From positions 292,616-356,615 of the forward strand of contig KI547169.1 in assembly GCA_000497835.1 (NCBI GenBank): DNA of 64,000 nucleotides, read 5' to 3'. How positions within the stretch are numbered: the first letter of the stretch is position 1; the number at the start of each line of letters is the position of its first letter. The notes beneath the pieces were generated by a model. It was not told the DNA's origin. It worked only from the letters and a program-made list of their open reading frames with translations, and did no database searches. Of the stretch, positions 1 through 13,087 are shown one piece after another. Source of the DNA: a gamma proteobacterium L18. Lineage in GTDB: Bacteria; Pseudomonadota; Gammaproteobacteria; Pseudomonadales; Pseudomonadaceae. A program made the position numbers and the translations under genes.

Positions 1-1751
<1,751 letters not shown>

Positions 1752-2110
1752 AGACACTTTCTCACCAGGCTGCCCCCTTGGGGGACAAATTTCTTTTCAA
1801 TTCAACCGCTTACCAACCGCGCCGAACGTACGCCAGCTTTGCAGGGGCAAAAGGGAGGTCATTGTACACAGCGACAGGGTCGCCCACAAATTTGCGCGGC
1901 GACTCCGCACAAAATCATGTCGCAATTCTATAAGTTTTAAGCAAGGTGTTGTGGTAGCAACGATGCTTGAGTCTGAAGCTTATCAGCCTGGACTGCAATG
2001 GGGGTAACCACAGACAGTCTGGGACACGAAAGCCTGCCGCGTTCTGCGCAGCAGGCTTGGGGTCGTATCAGGAGACGCTCAGCAAGGTGGCGGGGATGGT
2101 GCCACCGGAC
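1752..2110. other. gltB upstream region, no gene seen
   Basis: About 360 bases between the damX-like gene and gltB, both on the minus strand. I see no convincing reading frame. A hairpin with an 8-bp outer stem (AAGCCTGC/GCAGGCTT) and a 3-bp inner stem lies at 2030-2058; its minus-strand side ends in CTTTCG, so it could be a second weak terminator. The remainder, richer in A and T around 1900-1990, presumably holds the gltB promoter, but I could not pick -35/-10 boxes with confidence. Confidence 0.5.
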
Positions 2111-2140
2111 AAGGCCCCGACCGCTATCGGGTCAGGGCTT
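2111..2140 (-). terminator. Hairpin just after the damX-like stop codon
   Basis: Imperfect stem with AAG-CCC-GACC pairing to GGTC-GGG-CTT around a short loop, starting 8 bases past the stop codon on the minus strand. It has no real U tract, so it may act as a transcript 3' end stabiliser or a weak terminator of the pil-aro-damX transcription direction. Confidence 0.4.
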
Positions 2141-2147
2141 GCGGCAT

Positions 2148-3764
2148 TCAGCGCGTCGATGCCAGGTCTTGTTGGACGCTGGCGACACTTCTAGGCCAAG
2201 GTTTACCAGCCTGGACCTTCGCTGGCAAGTTCTTGATTGCCGCAACGGCTGCATCACGGCTGCTGAAGCTGCCATAAGTGATGACGTACAGGGGTTTGCC
2301 CTGCAGGGTTTTCTTGAAATAACGGTACTCGCCGCCCTGCTCTTTCACGTAATTCTGCGCAGTGGCTTCGCTGCTGGTGCCCAGGATCTGCACCACGTAG
2401 TTGCCAGCGGCCTGGCCCTTGTACCAGCCAGCACCTGCGCCACCGGCGGCAGGCTTGGCGGCGGCGACCGGCTCGGCTTTCTTCTCGACCGGCTTGTGCT
2501 CAGGCTTGGCGGTAGCCACTTGCACAGGCGCCTTGTGCACGGGCGCAGGGGCCGGTGCAGGCGTCGGGCGGGCCGCAACCGGTGCCGGGGTAGGCACCGG
2601 CACTGGGGTGGCCGCGGGGCCGGCCGGCACGCCAGGTGGCGGTGCGGTGGTGGTCACGGTGGGTGGCGCGGACGAGCCGTGGGCGATTGGCGTGGTTTCT
2701 TCGCCGTCACCCGAGCCTGCGGCCTCGGCCAGCGGGCCGCGCATTACCGGCTGCGACTGGCCGACCAGCGGCAGTGGCATAGGCTTGGAGTTGCCGGCGA
2801 ATTCGATGGCGGCGTTGCTGCCGTCCTGGTTCGGCTGGGCATTGCCAGGCGTGCCCTGGCCCAGCGGCAATTGGGCCTGCTCGGTGGCTGGCGCAGTGGG
2901 CGCATTGGCCGACTTGCGACCCGGCAGCAAGGCTGCCGCAGCCACGGCGATGACAACAACCCCGGTCAGCGCCAGTACGTGTTTTTTCGGCATTTTGAAC
3001 CCCATAGATGGACGCTTCACCGACGAGCGGCTAGCGATCATGGCCTCGATCATTGCATCACGGGCGACCTGGTTGATTGCGCCTGGCCAGCCTTCTGAAT
3101 TTTCGTGAATGTCGGAAATCTGATCATTGGTAAAGAGTTGGATCCCCTGCCCGGCGCCTTCCAGACGCTGGGCCAGATACTCGCGGGTTTCCTCGACACT
3201 GTACGGTTGCAGCTCGATGACGTGGAACAGCTCCTGCTCGGCGCTGAATTGCTCCAGGCCGTCGATCACCGACGCCTCGCCAAACAGGAACACGTGCGGG
3301 CGCCCTTCCGGCGTACCGGCCGCCAACGTCAGCAGGGCTTCGAGTGCGGATTCGGCCAGTTGTTCCGCATCGTCCACCAGCAGATAGACTTCCTGACCGG
3401 TCAGGGCCAGTTGCACCACCTGCGCCAGGATCGCCTGGGTGTCGGCTTGGGCCACGTTGAGCGCCTGGGCCACCTGGGCCAGCACGCTCGGTGCATCACC
3501 GGCACCACGGGCCGAAACCACCACGCTCTGCACCGACTGCTTGTTGGTGCTGGCCACCAGGGCCTGGCGCAGCAGGGTCTTGCCGCTGCCCTCGGGACCG
3601 GTGACTACCAGCAGCAACTGGCTGTAGCGCGCCAGGTGGTGCAACTGCCCCAGCACCGGCTTGCGCTGGGCAGGGAAAAACTTGAAGCCGGGCACACGGG
3701 CCGCAAAGGGGTCATGGTCCAGCTGGTAGTGGCCCAGAAAGGCCTCATCGGCGTGCAGTGTCAT
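2148..3764 (-). CDS. DamX-like AAA ATPase with C-terminal SPOR domain
   Basis: 538-residue protein combining an ExeA/GspA-type AAA+ ATPase domain (Walker A GPEGSGKT at residues 56-63, Walker B-like VYLLVDD near 126-132), a single membrane helix at about 262-281, a Pro/Ala-rich periplasmic linker and a C-terminal SPOR domain from about residue 445. SPOR domains bind denuded septal peptidoglycan, so the protein should sit at the division site with the ATPase in the cytoplasm. E. coli DamX shares the SPOR and position next to aroKB; the intact ATPase motif is typical of the Pseudomonas form. Start ATG is 14 bases from the aroB stop, consistent with one operon. Exact role unknown; a link to septation or to pilus/secretin assembly is inference. 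Confidence 0.85.
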   Translation of the reverse strand: MTLHADEAFLGHYQLDHDPFAARVPGFKFFPAQRKPVLGQLHHLARYSQLLLVVTGPEGSGKTLLRQALVASTNKQSVQSVVVSARGAGDAPSVLAQVAQALNVAQADTQAILAQVVQLALTGQEVYLLVDDAEQLAESALEALLTLAAGTPEGRPHVFLFGEASVIDGLEQFSAEQELFHVIELQPYSVEETREYLAQRLEGAGQGIQLFTNDQISDIHENSEGWPGAINQVARDAMIEAMIASRSSVKRPSMGFKMPKKHVLALTGVVVIAVAAAALLPGRKSANAPTAPATEQAQLPLGQGTPGNAQPNQDGSNAAIEFAGNSKPMPLPLVGQSQPVMRGPLAEAAGSGDGEETTPIAHGSSAPPTVTTTAPPPGVPAGPAATPVPVPTPAPVAARPTPAPAPAPVHKAPVQVATAKPEHKPVEKKAEPVAAAKPAAGGAGAGWYKGQAAGNYVVQILGTSSEATAQNYVKEQGGEYRYFKKTLQGKPLYVITYGSFSSRDAAVAAIKNLPAKVQAGKPWPRSVASVQQDLASTR

Positions 3765-3778
3765 CGAACTCTATTACC

Positions 3779-4876
3779 TCAAAGCGAAGCCGCGATGGCG
3801 TGGTAATCCGCCGCCAGCGTGGCTTGTAGAACTTCAGTTGGATAATAGTCGGTCACCACGGCTTCGCCGAGGTGGCGCAACAACACCAGGCGCATACGGC
3901 CATCGATGACTTTCTTATCGACGGCCATGTGCTGGAGAAATTGTGCGGGGGTCATGTCTGCCGGTGGCACCACCGGCAAGCCGGCGCGCTGCATCAGGCG
4001 GATACCGCGGTCACGGGCCTGCTGGCTGATCCAGCCCAGGCGCATGGACATTTCCAGGGCCATCACGGTACCGGCCGCCACGGCTTCACCGTGCAGCCAC
4101 ACACCGTAACCCATCTGGGTTTCGATGGCGTGACCAAAGGTGTGGCCCAGGTTCAGGGTGGCGCGCACGCCGGTTTCGCGCTCGTCGGCGTTGACCACTT
4201 CGGCCTTGGCCTCGCAGGAGCGCTTGATGGCGTAGGTCAGTGCGGTCTGGTCGACGGCCAGCAGGGCATCGATGTTGTCTTCCAGCCAGCCCAGGAACGG
4301 CTCGTCACAAATCAGGCCGTACTTGATCACTTCGGCCAGGCCCGCCGACAGCTCGCGCGCTGGCAGGCTCTTGAGGCTGGCGGTATCGATGATCACGGCA
4401 TTGGGCTGGTAGAAGGCACCTACCATGTTCTTGCCCAAGGGGTGGTTGATGCCGGTCTTGCCACCCACCGACGAATCGACCTGGGACAGCAGCGTGGTCG
4501 GCACCTGGATGAAATCCACGCCGCGCTGGTAGCAGGCTGCGGCGAAACCGGCCATGTCGCCTACCACGCCGCCGCCCAGGGCGATGATGGTGGTACGACG
4601 GTCATGACGGGCAGTCAGCAGGCCATCGAAGATCAGCTGCAGGGTTTCCCAGTTCTTGTAGGCCTCGCCATCGGGCAAGGCCACGGACGTCACCGAGTAG
4701 GCGCCCAGGGCGCGGCTCAGTTGCTCCAGATACAGGGGGCCGACGGTCTCGTTGGTGACGATGGCCACTTGTCGGCCGGCAATATGCGGCGCCAGCAGTT
4801 CAGGCTGGCCCAGCAGGCCTTCGCCAATGTAGATCGGGTAGCTGCGCTCACCCAGTTCGACCTTGATTGTCTGCAT
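3779..4876 (-). CDS. aroB: 3-dehydroquinate synthase
   Basis: Second step of the shikimate pathway: DAHP is cyclised to 3-dehydroquinate with NAD and a divalent metal as cofactors, in the cytoplasm. The 365-residue length is normal. The glycine-rich [14 protein letters not shown]-binding segment, the lysine/asparagine active-site region [13 protein letters not shown], and the metal ligands in [12 protein letters not shown] and [10 protein letters not shown] are all present. ATG start is preceded by GTGGGGAAAC, a good ribosome site. It lies between aroK and the damX-like gene as in other gammaproteobacteria. The 131 bases to aroK contain no clear terminator. Confidence 0.97.
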   Translation of the reverse strand: MQTIKVELGERSYPIYIGEGLLGQPELLAPHIAGRQVAIVTNETVGPLYLEQLSRALGAYSVTSVALPDGEAYKNWETLQLIFDGLLTARHDRRTTIIALGGGVVGDMAGFAAACYQRGVDFIQVPTTLLSQVDSSVGGKTGINHPLGKNMVGAFYQPNAVIIDTASLKSLPARELSAGLAEVIKYGLICDEPFLGWLEDNIDALLAVDQTALTYAIKRSCEAKAEVVNADERETGVRATLNLGHTFGHAIETQMGYGVWLHGEAVAAGTVMALEMSMRLGWISQQARDRGIRLMQRAGLPVVPPADMTPAQFLQHMAVDKKVIDGRMRLVLLRHLGEAVVTDYYPTEVLQATLAADYHAIAASL

Positions 4877-5007
4877 GTTTCCCCACCGTGAAGCCGGGCC
4901 CGTCGCCCTGTCTCAGTCGTTATTATTGGTCGACACGCCCCCCGGCTGGCAAGCCAGGGGGGATGCCGAGAATAGCCTATTTACGCCAGCGGTCGATGAC
5001 GATTGCG

Positions 5008-5526
5008 TCAGCGTGGCGGCAACTGCGCCAGACGCTCGAGAATGTCCAGCACCACCATGCGCGGTGGCCGCTCGTCGGTTTCCACCACCAGATCGGCGAT
5101 CTCGCGGTACAGCGGGTCACGCACGGCCAGCAGCGCACGCAAGGTGCCTGCGGGATCGGCGGTACGCAGCAATGGACGATTGCGGTCGCGGGCGGTGCGG
5201 CCCACTTGCTGCTCGACGGAGGCATGCAGGTAGACCACCCGACCACCGGCATGCAGGGCGCGGCGATTTTCATCACGCATCACCGCGCCACCACCGGTAG
5301 CCAGCACCAGCCCATCGTGCTCGCACAGCTCGGCAAGCATGGCCTGCTCGCGATCACGGAAACCGGCTTCGCCTTCCTGGTCGAATATCCATGGAATGTT
5401 TGCGCCCGTGCGCAGTTCAATTTCCTTGTCGGAATCCTTGAACGGTAACCGGAGCTCTTTGGCCAGCAATCGACCAATGGTGCTCTTACCGGCACCCATT
5501 GGCCCAACAAGTATCAAATTTCGCAC
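5008..5526 (-). CDS. aroK: Shikimate kinase
   Basis: Phosphorylates shikimate at the 3-hydroxyl using ATP. 172 residues; Walker [10 protein letters not shown] at 8-16, shikimate-binding region with DSDKEIE, and GGGAV lid-proximal motif. The start is GTG (VRNLILVGP), placed 4 bases after the pilQ stop codon, so translation may be coupled to pilQ; no strong independent ribosome site is visible. Its position directly after the pilus secretin and before aroB is the usual Pseudomonas order. Confidence 0.96.
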   Translation of the reverse strand: MRNLILVGPMGAGKSTIGRLLAKELRLPFKDSDKEIELRTGANIPWIFDQEGEAGFRDREQAMLAELCEHDGLVLATGGGAVMRDENRRALHAGGRVVYLHASVEQQVGRTARDRNRPLLRTADPAGTLRALLAVRDPLYREIADLVVETDERPPRMVVLDILERLAQLPPR

Positions 5527-5530
5527 AGAA

Positions 5531-7609
5531 TCAACGACTCACAGCAATCGCCTGGTTATTCATGATACGCGGAGTGAGGAACACCAGCAGCTCGGTTTTT
5601 GCCTCAGACACGGTATCCGATCGAAACAGGCGGCCAAGATACGGCACATCTCCAAGAAATGGCACCTTATCCGTCGTTTTAGTTTGCGTATTGGAGAAAA
5701 CACCGCCAATTACCACTGTTTCGCCATCATTGACGAGGACCTTGGCCTTCACCTCGTTCTTCTTGATCGGCGGTACGTCATTGAGCGCGTTGGCGTAGTC
5801 AGGCTCATCCTTGTTGACCTTCACATCCATGATGATGCGGTTGTCCGGGGTGATCTGCGGGGTCACCTCAAGCGACAGCGAGGCCTCCTTGAACGACACC
5901 GAGGTGGCGCCGCTGGACGAGGATTCCTGGTATGGCACCTCCGTGCCCTTGACAATACGCGCGGTCTCCTTGTCCGAGGTCACCACCTTGGGCTGGGACA
6001 CCACTTCACCGTTGCCGGTGGCTTCCATGGCACTGAGTTGCAGGTCCAGGGTGAGGTTGTTGGAGACATAGCCCAGGCCGATGCCCGAGGTGGCGCTGCT
6101 GGCGCCCAGGTCGACGAAGGTGTTGCTACTGGTGGTCTGGGTACCGGCCACTGTCCAGCGGTTACTGCCCGAACCGTTGGTGGCGCCGCTCCAGCTCACG
6201 CCCAGGCTCTTGTCATAGTTGACGTTGGCTTCGACGATGCGCGCCTCGATCATTACCTGGCGCACCGGAATGTCCAGCTGGGCCACGATGCGACGCAGCT
6301 CGTCCAGGCGGTCCTGGGTCTGGTAGGCAATGATGTTGTTGGTACGGTCATCCACAGTGATCGAGCCACGCTCGTCGGTCTTGGTGCCGGTCTTGGACGC
6401 CGAGTTGGTCACCGACTGAAACAGCTTGGCGATGTCGGACGCCTTGGCATAGTTGACCTGCAGCAGCTCGCGGCGCAGGGGTGCCAGTTCTTCGATCTGC
6501 TTCTGCGACTCCAACTCCTGACGCTCGCGCGCTGCAATTTCAGCGGCTGGCGCTACCAGCAGCACGTTGCCGATCTTGCGCTTGTCCAGGTTCTTGGTCT
6601 TGAGCACCAGGTCCAGGGCCTGGTCCCACGGCACATTCTGCAGGCGCAGGGTGATGCCACCCTGAACGGTGTCGCTGGCCACCAGGTTGAGGTTGGTGAA
6701 ATCGGCGATCAGTTGCAGCACCGAACGCACGTCGATGTCCTGGAAGTTCAGCGACAGCTTCTGGCCGGTGTACACGAAGCGATCAGCATTCTTGCGGGCG
6801 ATATCTTCGGCCGTGACCTGGCGCACGCTGACGGTCAGCTTGTTGTCGGTCTGGAACACCGAATAATCGAAAGTGCCACCCGGCTCGATGGTCACCGTGG
6901 CGGTGTCGCCAGAGGCGGTGGAGTTGACGAACTGTACCGGGGTGGCGAAGTCCTTCACGTCCAGGCGCACGCGCAGCGGGTCAGGCAGCTGAGTCTTGGG
7001 GAAGGTCAGGACGATCTTGTTGCCCTGCTCTTGCACGTCCGGGGCGATGGCGGGGTCGCTGAGGTCGACGACCACGTTGCCCTCACCCTGCTCGCCACGC
7101 TGGAAGTCGACATTGCGGATGGCGCGTCCCACCGGCTGGGCGAACGCCGGCCGCGAAGGCGCGGCGCTGCTGACAGCGGCACCGGCGCGTGGTGCTGCCG
7201 CAGGGGTCGTCCCACCCACCAGGCTGTTGGCGCCCTGGCCGATCATCACGTACAGGTTATTGCCTTCAACCCGCGTACCGTAGGGCGCAAGGTTGGTCAG
7301 GTTGATAATCAGCCGCGTGCGGTCCTTGGCTTCAACCACGGTCAGGCTGCGCGCGTTGCCCACGCCCAGGTCGCGGGTCTTGGTAGCCAGGCCGTTCTTG
7401 ATCCCCGGCAGGTCCAGGGCGATACGCGCCGGCTGGTCGGTGGTGTAGCCACGCGGGGCAGGCACGGGAGTGTCGAAGGTCAGCTTGAGCTCCACCCGGT
7501 CCCCTGGCAACGCCGCTACATCCAGTGTCTTCAGGGTGGCCGCCATCAGGGCAGGCGAAAGCAACGCCATCCATAGCGAGAGACCAAGGGCTGAAAGCAT
7601 CCTATTCAT
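5531..7609 (-). CDS. pilQ: Type IV pilus outer-membrane secretin PilQ
   Basis: 692-residue secretin that forms the outer-membrane gate for the type IV pilus. A signal peptide (cleavage likely after LMA, residue 23) is followed by AMIN domains that bind peptidoglycan (about 27-250), a secretin/TonB short N-terminal domain with the [20 protein letters not shown] segment, an N1 domain, and the C-terminal secretin core with [13 protein letters not shown] and the ending [10 protein letters not shown]. It is the last gene of the pilMNOPQ cluster, transcribed towards aroK. The 35-base gap to pilP holds no terminator. Confidence 0.96.
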   Translation of the reverse strand: MNRMLSALGLSLWMALLSPALMAATLKTLDVAALPGDRVELKLTFDTPVPAPRGYTTDQPARIALDLPGIKNGLATKTRDLGVGNARSLTVVEAKDRTRLIINLTNLAPYGTRVEGNNLYVMIGQGANSLVGGTTPAAAPRAGAAVSSAAPSRPAFAQPVGRAIRNVDFQRGEQGEGNVVVDLSDPAIAPDVQEQGNKIVLTFPKTQLPDPLRVRLDVKDFATPVQFVNSTASGDTATVTIEPGGTFDYSVFQTDNKLTVSVRQVTAEDIARKNADRFVYTGQKLSLNFQDIDVRSVLQLIADFTNLNLVASDTVQGGITLRLQNVPWDQALDLVLKTKNLDKRKIGNVLLVAPAAEIAARERQELESQKQIEELAPLRRELLQVNYAKASDIAKLFQSVTNSASKTGTKTDERGSITVDDRTNNIIAYQTQDRLDELRRIVAQLDIPVRQVMIEARIVEANVNYDKSLGVSWSGATNGSGSNRWTVAGTQTTSSNTFVDLGASSATSGIGLGYVSNNLTLDLQLSAMEATGNGEVVSQPKVVTSDKETARIVKGTEVPYQESSSSGATSVSFKEASLSLEVTPQITPDNRIIMDVKVNKDEPDYANALNDVPPIKKNEVKAKVLVNDGETVVIGGVFSNTQTKTTDKVPFLGDVPYLGRLFRSDTVSEAKTELLVFLTPRIMNNQAIAVSR

Positions 7610-7644
7610 TATCGAGTTCCACTATGCGTGCTTGACCAGGCCCG

Positions 7645-8169
7645 TTATGAGCGTTCTTTCAAAGTGATGGTGCGCGGCCGTTCCAGCCAACCACCTTCGC
7701 CATCGGGGACAATCTCGACCACGTCGACCTGCGAATCGGTGATCGACACGATTCGCCCTTCGTTGCGGCCCAGGTAGTCGCCCACCTTCATTCGGTAAAC
7801 CCCACCGGCGCCTTTCATCAGGGCGAACTTGCCGGTTTCGTTGGCCAGCGTGCCGACCATTTCAAACTGTTCGATATTGAAGCCTTCCAGGAACTGCTTG
7901 ACCCGCGTGGGGTCCGGCTTGACCGGCTTGGCGCCCTTCTGCCGGTGCGCCAGGTCGATCTTGACCGGCGGCTGGAACGGGCTGCGCAAAGCGGCGGCCT
8001 GATAGGTGAATGGCTCGTACGGGGCAAACTTGGGGATAGGCTCGATGGTGCCCTTGGGCCGCGCCTTGACCTCGGCCATGTAGGCCTTCAGGTCGTCAAA
8101 GTCACTGTTACCGCACCCCGAGAGCAGCGATACGAATGCGATCAGCACAAGGCTGCACACTGCCCTCAT
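7645..8169 (-). CDS. pilP: Type IV pilus inner-membrane lipoprotein PilP
   Basis: 174 residues with a lipoprotein signal peptide ending in LLSGC (lipidated Cys19). It joins the PilN-PilO pair to the secretin PilQ across the periplasm. The C-terminal beta domain (about 95-174, containing EGRIVSITDSQVDVVEIVPDG) is the part known to contact PilQ. Its ATG overlaps the pilO stop by 4 bases, showing translational coupling within the pilMNOPQ operon. Confidence 0.94.
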   Translation of the reverse strand: MRAVCSLVLIAFVSLLSGCGNSDFDDLKAYMAEVKARPKGTIEPIPKFAPYEPFTYQAAALRSPFQPPVKIDLAHRQKGAKPVKPDPTRVKQFLEGFNIEQFEMVGTLANETGKFALMKGAGGVYRMKVGDYLGRNEGRIVSITDSQVDVVEIVPDGEGGWLERPRTITLKERS

Positions 8170-8831
8170 TTGGCCGCCCCCTTGTCCTGAGCCTGCCCTG
8201 CCCCTTTGGGCTTGTCCTTGTCGCTGTCGTGGTAGCGGTATGTCTTGGCCAGAATGTTCATGCGCAACAACGTGGTGTTGCCATCGACCACCGGTTTCAC
8301 CTCGAAATCATGCAACGTCACGATGCGCGGCAGGCTGGACACGCCACTGACGAACGTACCCAGGTCGTGGTAATTGCCGGTCACGGTGATCTGGATGGGC
8401 AGCTCGATGTAAAACTGCTGGGTCACCTCGGGCAACAACTTGATCTCTTCGAACTCCAGCCCGCTGCCCAGCCCCGTGCGGGTAATGTCTTCGAGCAGGC
8501 CCGGTACCTCGGTATCACTGGGCAGTTGGCGCAACATGGCACCGAATGAGGTCTCCATCTCGGTCATCTGCTGGGTGTAGGCCTCCAGGTTTGACGCCTG
8601 GAATGCCTTGGTGGCGAACTGCTCCTTGAGGGTCTGCTCCTGCGTCTGGGCACGTTGCAGCTCGTCACCCAGGTCGCTGATGTGGAAGTTGTAGCCAAGG
8701 GCCAGGATCACGATCATCAGCAACACGCCGGCGATGGTCTTGACCGCAGGCGGCCAGCCGCCAAGGTTGTTGATGTCCAGTTCGCTGAGATTGATCTTGC
8801 GCAGGCCGTCCAGCCATTCGGAGAAATTCAT
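8166..8831 (-). CDS. pilO: Type IV pilus assembly protein PilO
   Basis: 221-residue bitopic membrane protein: short cytoplasmic N-terminus, membrane helix at about 28-48 (TIAGVLLMIVILALGYNF), coiled coil about 55-95 and a ferredoxin-like periplasmic domain. It pairs with PilN in the alignment complex linking PilM/PilC/PilT to PilP-PilQ. Overlaps pilN and pilP by 4 bases at each end, so the block is co-translated. Confidence 0.94.
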   Translation of the reverse strand: MNFSEWLDGLRKINLSELDINNLGGWPPAVKTIAGVLLMIVILALGYNFHISDLGDELQRAQTQEQTLKEQFATKAFQASNLEAYTQQMTEMETSFGAMLRQLPSDTEVPGLLEDITRTGLGSGLEFEEIKLLPEVTQQFYIELPIQITVTGNYHDLGTFVSGVSSLPRIVTLHDFEVKPVVDGNTTLLRMNILAKTYRYHDSDKDKPKGAGQAQDKGAAK

Positions 8832-9399
8832 TTGGCATTCTCCTCGTTGGGCAGCGTCTGACGTACCGACAGCTGGAAGTTATTGCTCTGCTGGGTCTGT
8901 TGCGGGTCTGCGGCCTGACGCGCCTTGACCTCGGTCAGGCTCGGTGCCGCAAGCCAGGGCGAGGCCTCCATGTTGCGCATCAGATCCGATACACGATTGT
9001 TGTTTTCGGCCGTGCCGGTGACGGCAATGGTCTTGTCGATCATCTTCACGTCAGTGAAATACACCCCATCCGGCAGGGTGCGCGCCAACTGGTCGAACAG
9101 GTGGCCGATGATGGGGCGGTTGGCCTGCAGGTCCTGGATGATCTTCATCCGTTCGACCAGCTGCTTGCGCCGGGCCTTGAGCTCGGAAATCTGTTTGATG
9201 CGTTCGTCCAGGACGGCGATTTCCTTCTGGATGTAGGCATTGCGGGCGTTCTGCTGGTCGATGGCATGGCTGTAGTACTGGTCGGCCAGCAGAATGATGC
9301 CGATACCGCCCACCACGACACCGGCCAGGGCCAGCAGGAACCGCTTCTTGCGTTCTTCGCGCAGCTGTTCGCGCCACGGCAGCAGGTTGATGCGCGCCA

Positions 9400-9400
<1 letters not shown>
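8828..9400 (-). CDS. pilN: Type IV pilus assembly protein PilN
   Basis: 190 residues. The extreme N-terminus MARINLLPWR is the conserved cytoplasmic peptide that inserts into PilM; it is followed by a membrane helix (about 22-42), a coiled coil and a periplasmic ferredoxin-like domain. It forms a heterodimer with PilO. The start codon overlaps the last base of pilM, so the reading order is pilM-N-O-P-Q. Confidence 0.94.
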
Positions 9401-10491
<1,091 letters not shown>

Positions 10492-10570
10492 TTACGGACC
10501 ACTTATAGTACGAGGCATTTAATAGCAGTCTTGACAGAAGCGCAAATAACGCTCTGTGTCGAAAAATGCT

Positions 10571-10576
10571 TATAAT
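10571..10576 (+). promoter_or_regulatory. Candidate -10 box for ponA
   Basis: A perfect TATAAT, 70 bases before the ponA start codon, in an AT-richer 180-bp region between the divergent pilM and ponA genes. No good -35 hexamer lies 16-18 bases upstream; a TTGACA at 10531-10536 is too far away to pair with it. Therefore only a tentative call. Confidence 0.4.
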
Positions 10577-10646
10577 GCCCAGCACTTTTGCCCTTGCCGC
10601 CGTGCCTTGCGCGTAACCCATTCTTTTATCTGGAAATCCAAAAGCC

Positions 10647-13076
10647 TTGATACGCCTGCTGAAGTTTTTCTGGTGGTCCTTCGTCGCTATTTTCTGTGGC
10701 CTGCTGCTCGGTCTGAGCGGCGCGTACCTGTATCTTAGCCCCAGCCTGCCGTCCGTCGATGCGCTCAAGTCAGTGCAACTGCAGATTCCGCTGAGGGTGT
10801 ACAGCAGCGACAACAAGCTGATCGCAGAATTTGGCGAAATGCGCCGTTCTCCCATCAAGTTCGCTGAAATCCCGCCGCATTTCATTCAGGCACTGCTGTC
10901 GGCCGAAGATGACAACTTTGCCAATCACTACGGCGTCGACCCCAGCAGCCTGATGCGCGCCGCCGGCCAGCTGTTCAGCAGCGGGCACATTCAGACGGGC
11001 GGTAGCACCATCACCATGCAGGTGGCCAAGAACTACTTCCTGAGCAGTGAGCGTAGCTTCTCGCGCAAGGCCACAGAGATTCTTCTTGCACTGCAGATTG
11101 AACGCCAGCTCACCAAAGATGAAATTCTCGAGCTGTACGTGAACAAGATCTACCTCGGCAACCGCGCCTACGGCATCGATGCCGCTGCGCAGGTGTATTA
11201 CGGCAAGTCGATCCGTGACGTCAGCCTGGCGCAGATGGCCATGATCGCCGGTCTGCCGAAGGCACCGTCGCGCTTCAACCCGCTGGCCAACCCGGTACGC
11301 GCCAAAGAGCGCCGCGACTGGATCCTGGGCCGCATGTACAAGCTGGGCAAGATCACCGAGGATGAGTACCAGGTGGCCCTGGCCGAACCGATCAACGCCA
11401 GTTACCACGTGCCCACTCCGGAAGTGACCGCGCCGTGGATCGCCGAGATGGCCCGTGCCGAAATGGTCGGCCGCTACGGCAGCGACGCCTACACCGAAGG
11501 TTTCCGCGTCACCACCACGGTGCCCAGCAACCTGCAGGAAGACGCCAACGCCGCCGTCTCCGCCGGCCTGATCGAATACGACCAGCGCCACGGCTACCGT
11601 GGCCCCGAATCGCGCCTGCCGGGCAAGACCCGTGATGCCTGGCTGCAGGAGCTGGCCAAGCAACGACCGCTCAACGGCCTGGAACCGGCCATCGTCACCC
11701 AAGTCGACAAGGGCGGCCTGGGCGTGCTGAACCGCAATGGCGAGCAGCAGCGCGTGAGCTGGGACAGCATGAAATGGGCGCGCCCGTTCCTCAACACCAA
11801 CAGCCAGGGCCGCGCGCCGTCGCAGCCGTCGGATGTGGCCCAGGTCGGCGACCTGATTCGCGTGCAGCCGCAGGCCGACGGCACGCTGAAGTTCAGCCAG
11901 GTGCCGACCGTGCAGAGCGCGCTGGTCTCGCTTGACCCGAAAAATGGTGCCATCCGCGCCTTGGTGGGCGGCTTCGCCTTCGAGCAGAGCAACTACAACC
12001 GCGCCGTGCAGGCCAAGCGCCAGCCGGGCTCCAGCTTCAAGCCGTTCATCTATTGTGCGGCGCTGGACAATGGCTACACCCCGGCCAGCCTGGTCAACGA
12101 CGCGCCCATCGTGTTCGCCGACGCCAACCTGGACAACGTGTGGCGGCCGAAGAACGACACCAACACCTTCTTGGGCCCTATCCGCCTGCGCGAAGCGCTG
12201 TACAAGTCGCGCAACCTGGTGTCGATCCGCGTACTGCAGGCCATGGGCGTGAACCCGACCATCGACTACATCACCCGCTTCGGCTTCAACAAACAGGACC
12301 TGCCGCCCAACCTCTCGCTGGCACTGGGCACCGCAACTCTGACCCCGATCGAGATCGCCACCGGCTGGAGCACCTTCGCCAACGGCGGCTACAAGATCAC
12401 CCCGTACCTGATCCAGAAAATCGAAAGCCGCAACGGCGACACCTTGTTCGTCGCCAACCCGCCCAGCGTGCCGACCGACGCGACTGCCGCTGTCACGCCC
12501 GGCGTCGCCGCGCCTGAGCACTCGCTGATCAGCGACACCACCAATCCAGCCCTGACCCAGGCGCCGGCCGTGGCGACCCGCGTGGTGGACGGCCGCACCA
12601 CCTTCATCCTCAACAGCATGCTTGAGGACGTGATCAAGAAAGGTACCGGCCGCCGCGCCCTGGCCCTGGGCCGCAGCGACCTGGCGGGCAAGACCGGTAC
12701 CACCAACGACTCCAAGGACGCCTGGTTCTCGGGCTACAACGCCGACTACATGACCACCGTGTGGACCGGCTTCGACCAGCCTGAAACCCTGGGCCGCCGC
12801 GAGTTTGGCGGCACCGTGGCCTTGCCGATCTGGATGAGCTACATGGGCGCTGCGCTCAAGGACAAGCCGCCGCACACCCAGGCCGAGCCGGAAGGCATCG
12901 TCAGCCTGCGCGTAGACCCGGTCAGCGGCCGCGCAGCCACGCCGAGCACGCCTAATGCGTACTTCGAGCTGTTCAAGAGCGAGGACACGCCGCCGTCGGT
13001 CAACGAACTGGGCAACGGCAGCGCACCGGGCAGCCCGCTGCCAGCGGACGAGTCGGCGCCAATCGACTTGTTTTAA
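10647..13076 (+). CDS. ponA: Penicillin-binding protein 1A (class A, glycosyltransferase/transpeptidase)
   Basis: Bifunctional peptidoglycan synthase, 809 residues, anchored by an N-terminal membrane helix (about 8-30). The GT51 domain has the catalytic EDDNFANHYGVD, TGGSTITMQVAKN and KATEILLALQIE segments; an OB-like insert is followed by the transpeptidase domain with SSFK (catalytic Ser), SRN and KTGTTND. The start is TTG, with GGAAAT about 10 bases upstream; no better ATG lies in front of the membrane helix. The C-terminus is a short Ser/Pro-rich tail. Divergent from pilM, the arrangement seen in other pseudomonads. Confidence 0.95.
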   Translation: MIRLLKFFWWSFVAIFCGLLLGLSGAYLYLSPSLPSVDALKSVQLQIPLRVYSSDNKLIAEFGEMRRSPIKFAEIPPHFIQALLSAEDDNFANHYGVDPSSLMRAAGQLFSSGHIQTGGSTITMQVAKNYFLSSERSFSRKATEILLALQIERQLTKDEILELYVNKIYLGNRAYGIDAAAQVYYGKSIRDVSLAQMAMIAGLPKAPSRFNPLANPVRAKERRDWILGRMYKLGKITEDEYQVALAEPINASYHVPTPEVTAPWIAEMARAEMVGRYGSDAYTEGFRVTTTVPSNLQEDANAAVSAGLIEYDQRHGYRGPESRLPGKTRDAWLQELAKQRPLNGLEPAIVTQVDKGGLGVLNRNGEQQRVSWDSMKWARPFLNTNSQGRAPSQPSDVAQVGDLIRVQPQADGTLKFSQVPTVQSALVSLDPKNGAIRALVGGFAFEQSNYNRAVQAKRQPGSSFKPFIYCAALDNGYTPASLVNDAPIVFADANLDNVWRPKNDTNTFLGPIRLREALYKSRNLVSIRVLQAMGVNPTIDYITRFGFNKQDLPPNLSLALGTATLTPIEIATGWSTFANGGYKITPYLIQKIESRNGDTLFVANPPSVPTDATAAVTPGVAAPEHSLISDTTNPALTQAPAVATRVVDGRTTFILNSMLEDVIKKGTGRRALALGRSDLAGKTGTTNDSKDAWFSGYNADYMTTVWTGFDQPETLGRREFGGTVALPIWMSYMGAALKDKPPHTQAEPEGIVSLRVDPVSGRAATPSTPNAYFELFKSEDTPPSVNELGNGSAPGSPLPADESAPIDLF

Positions 13077-13087
13077 GGCACCCCGGC

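Noticed and set aside
10531..10576. TTGACA and TATAAT as a matched ponA promoter
   Set aside because: The spacing of 34 bases is far from 16-18; only the -10 box was kept as a tentative feature.
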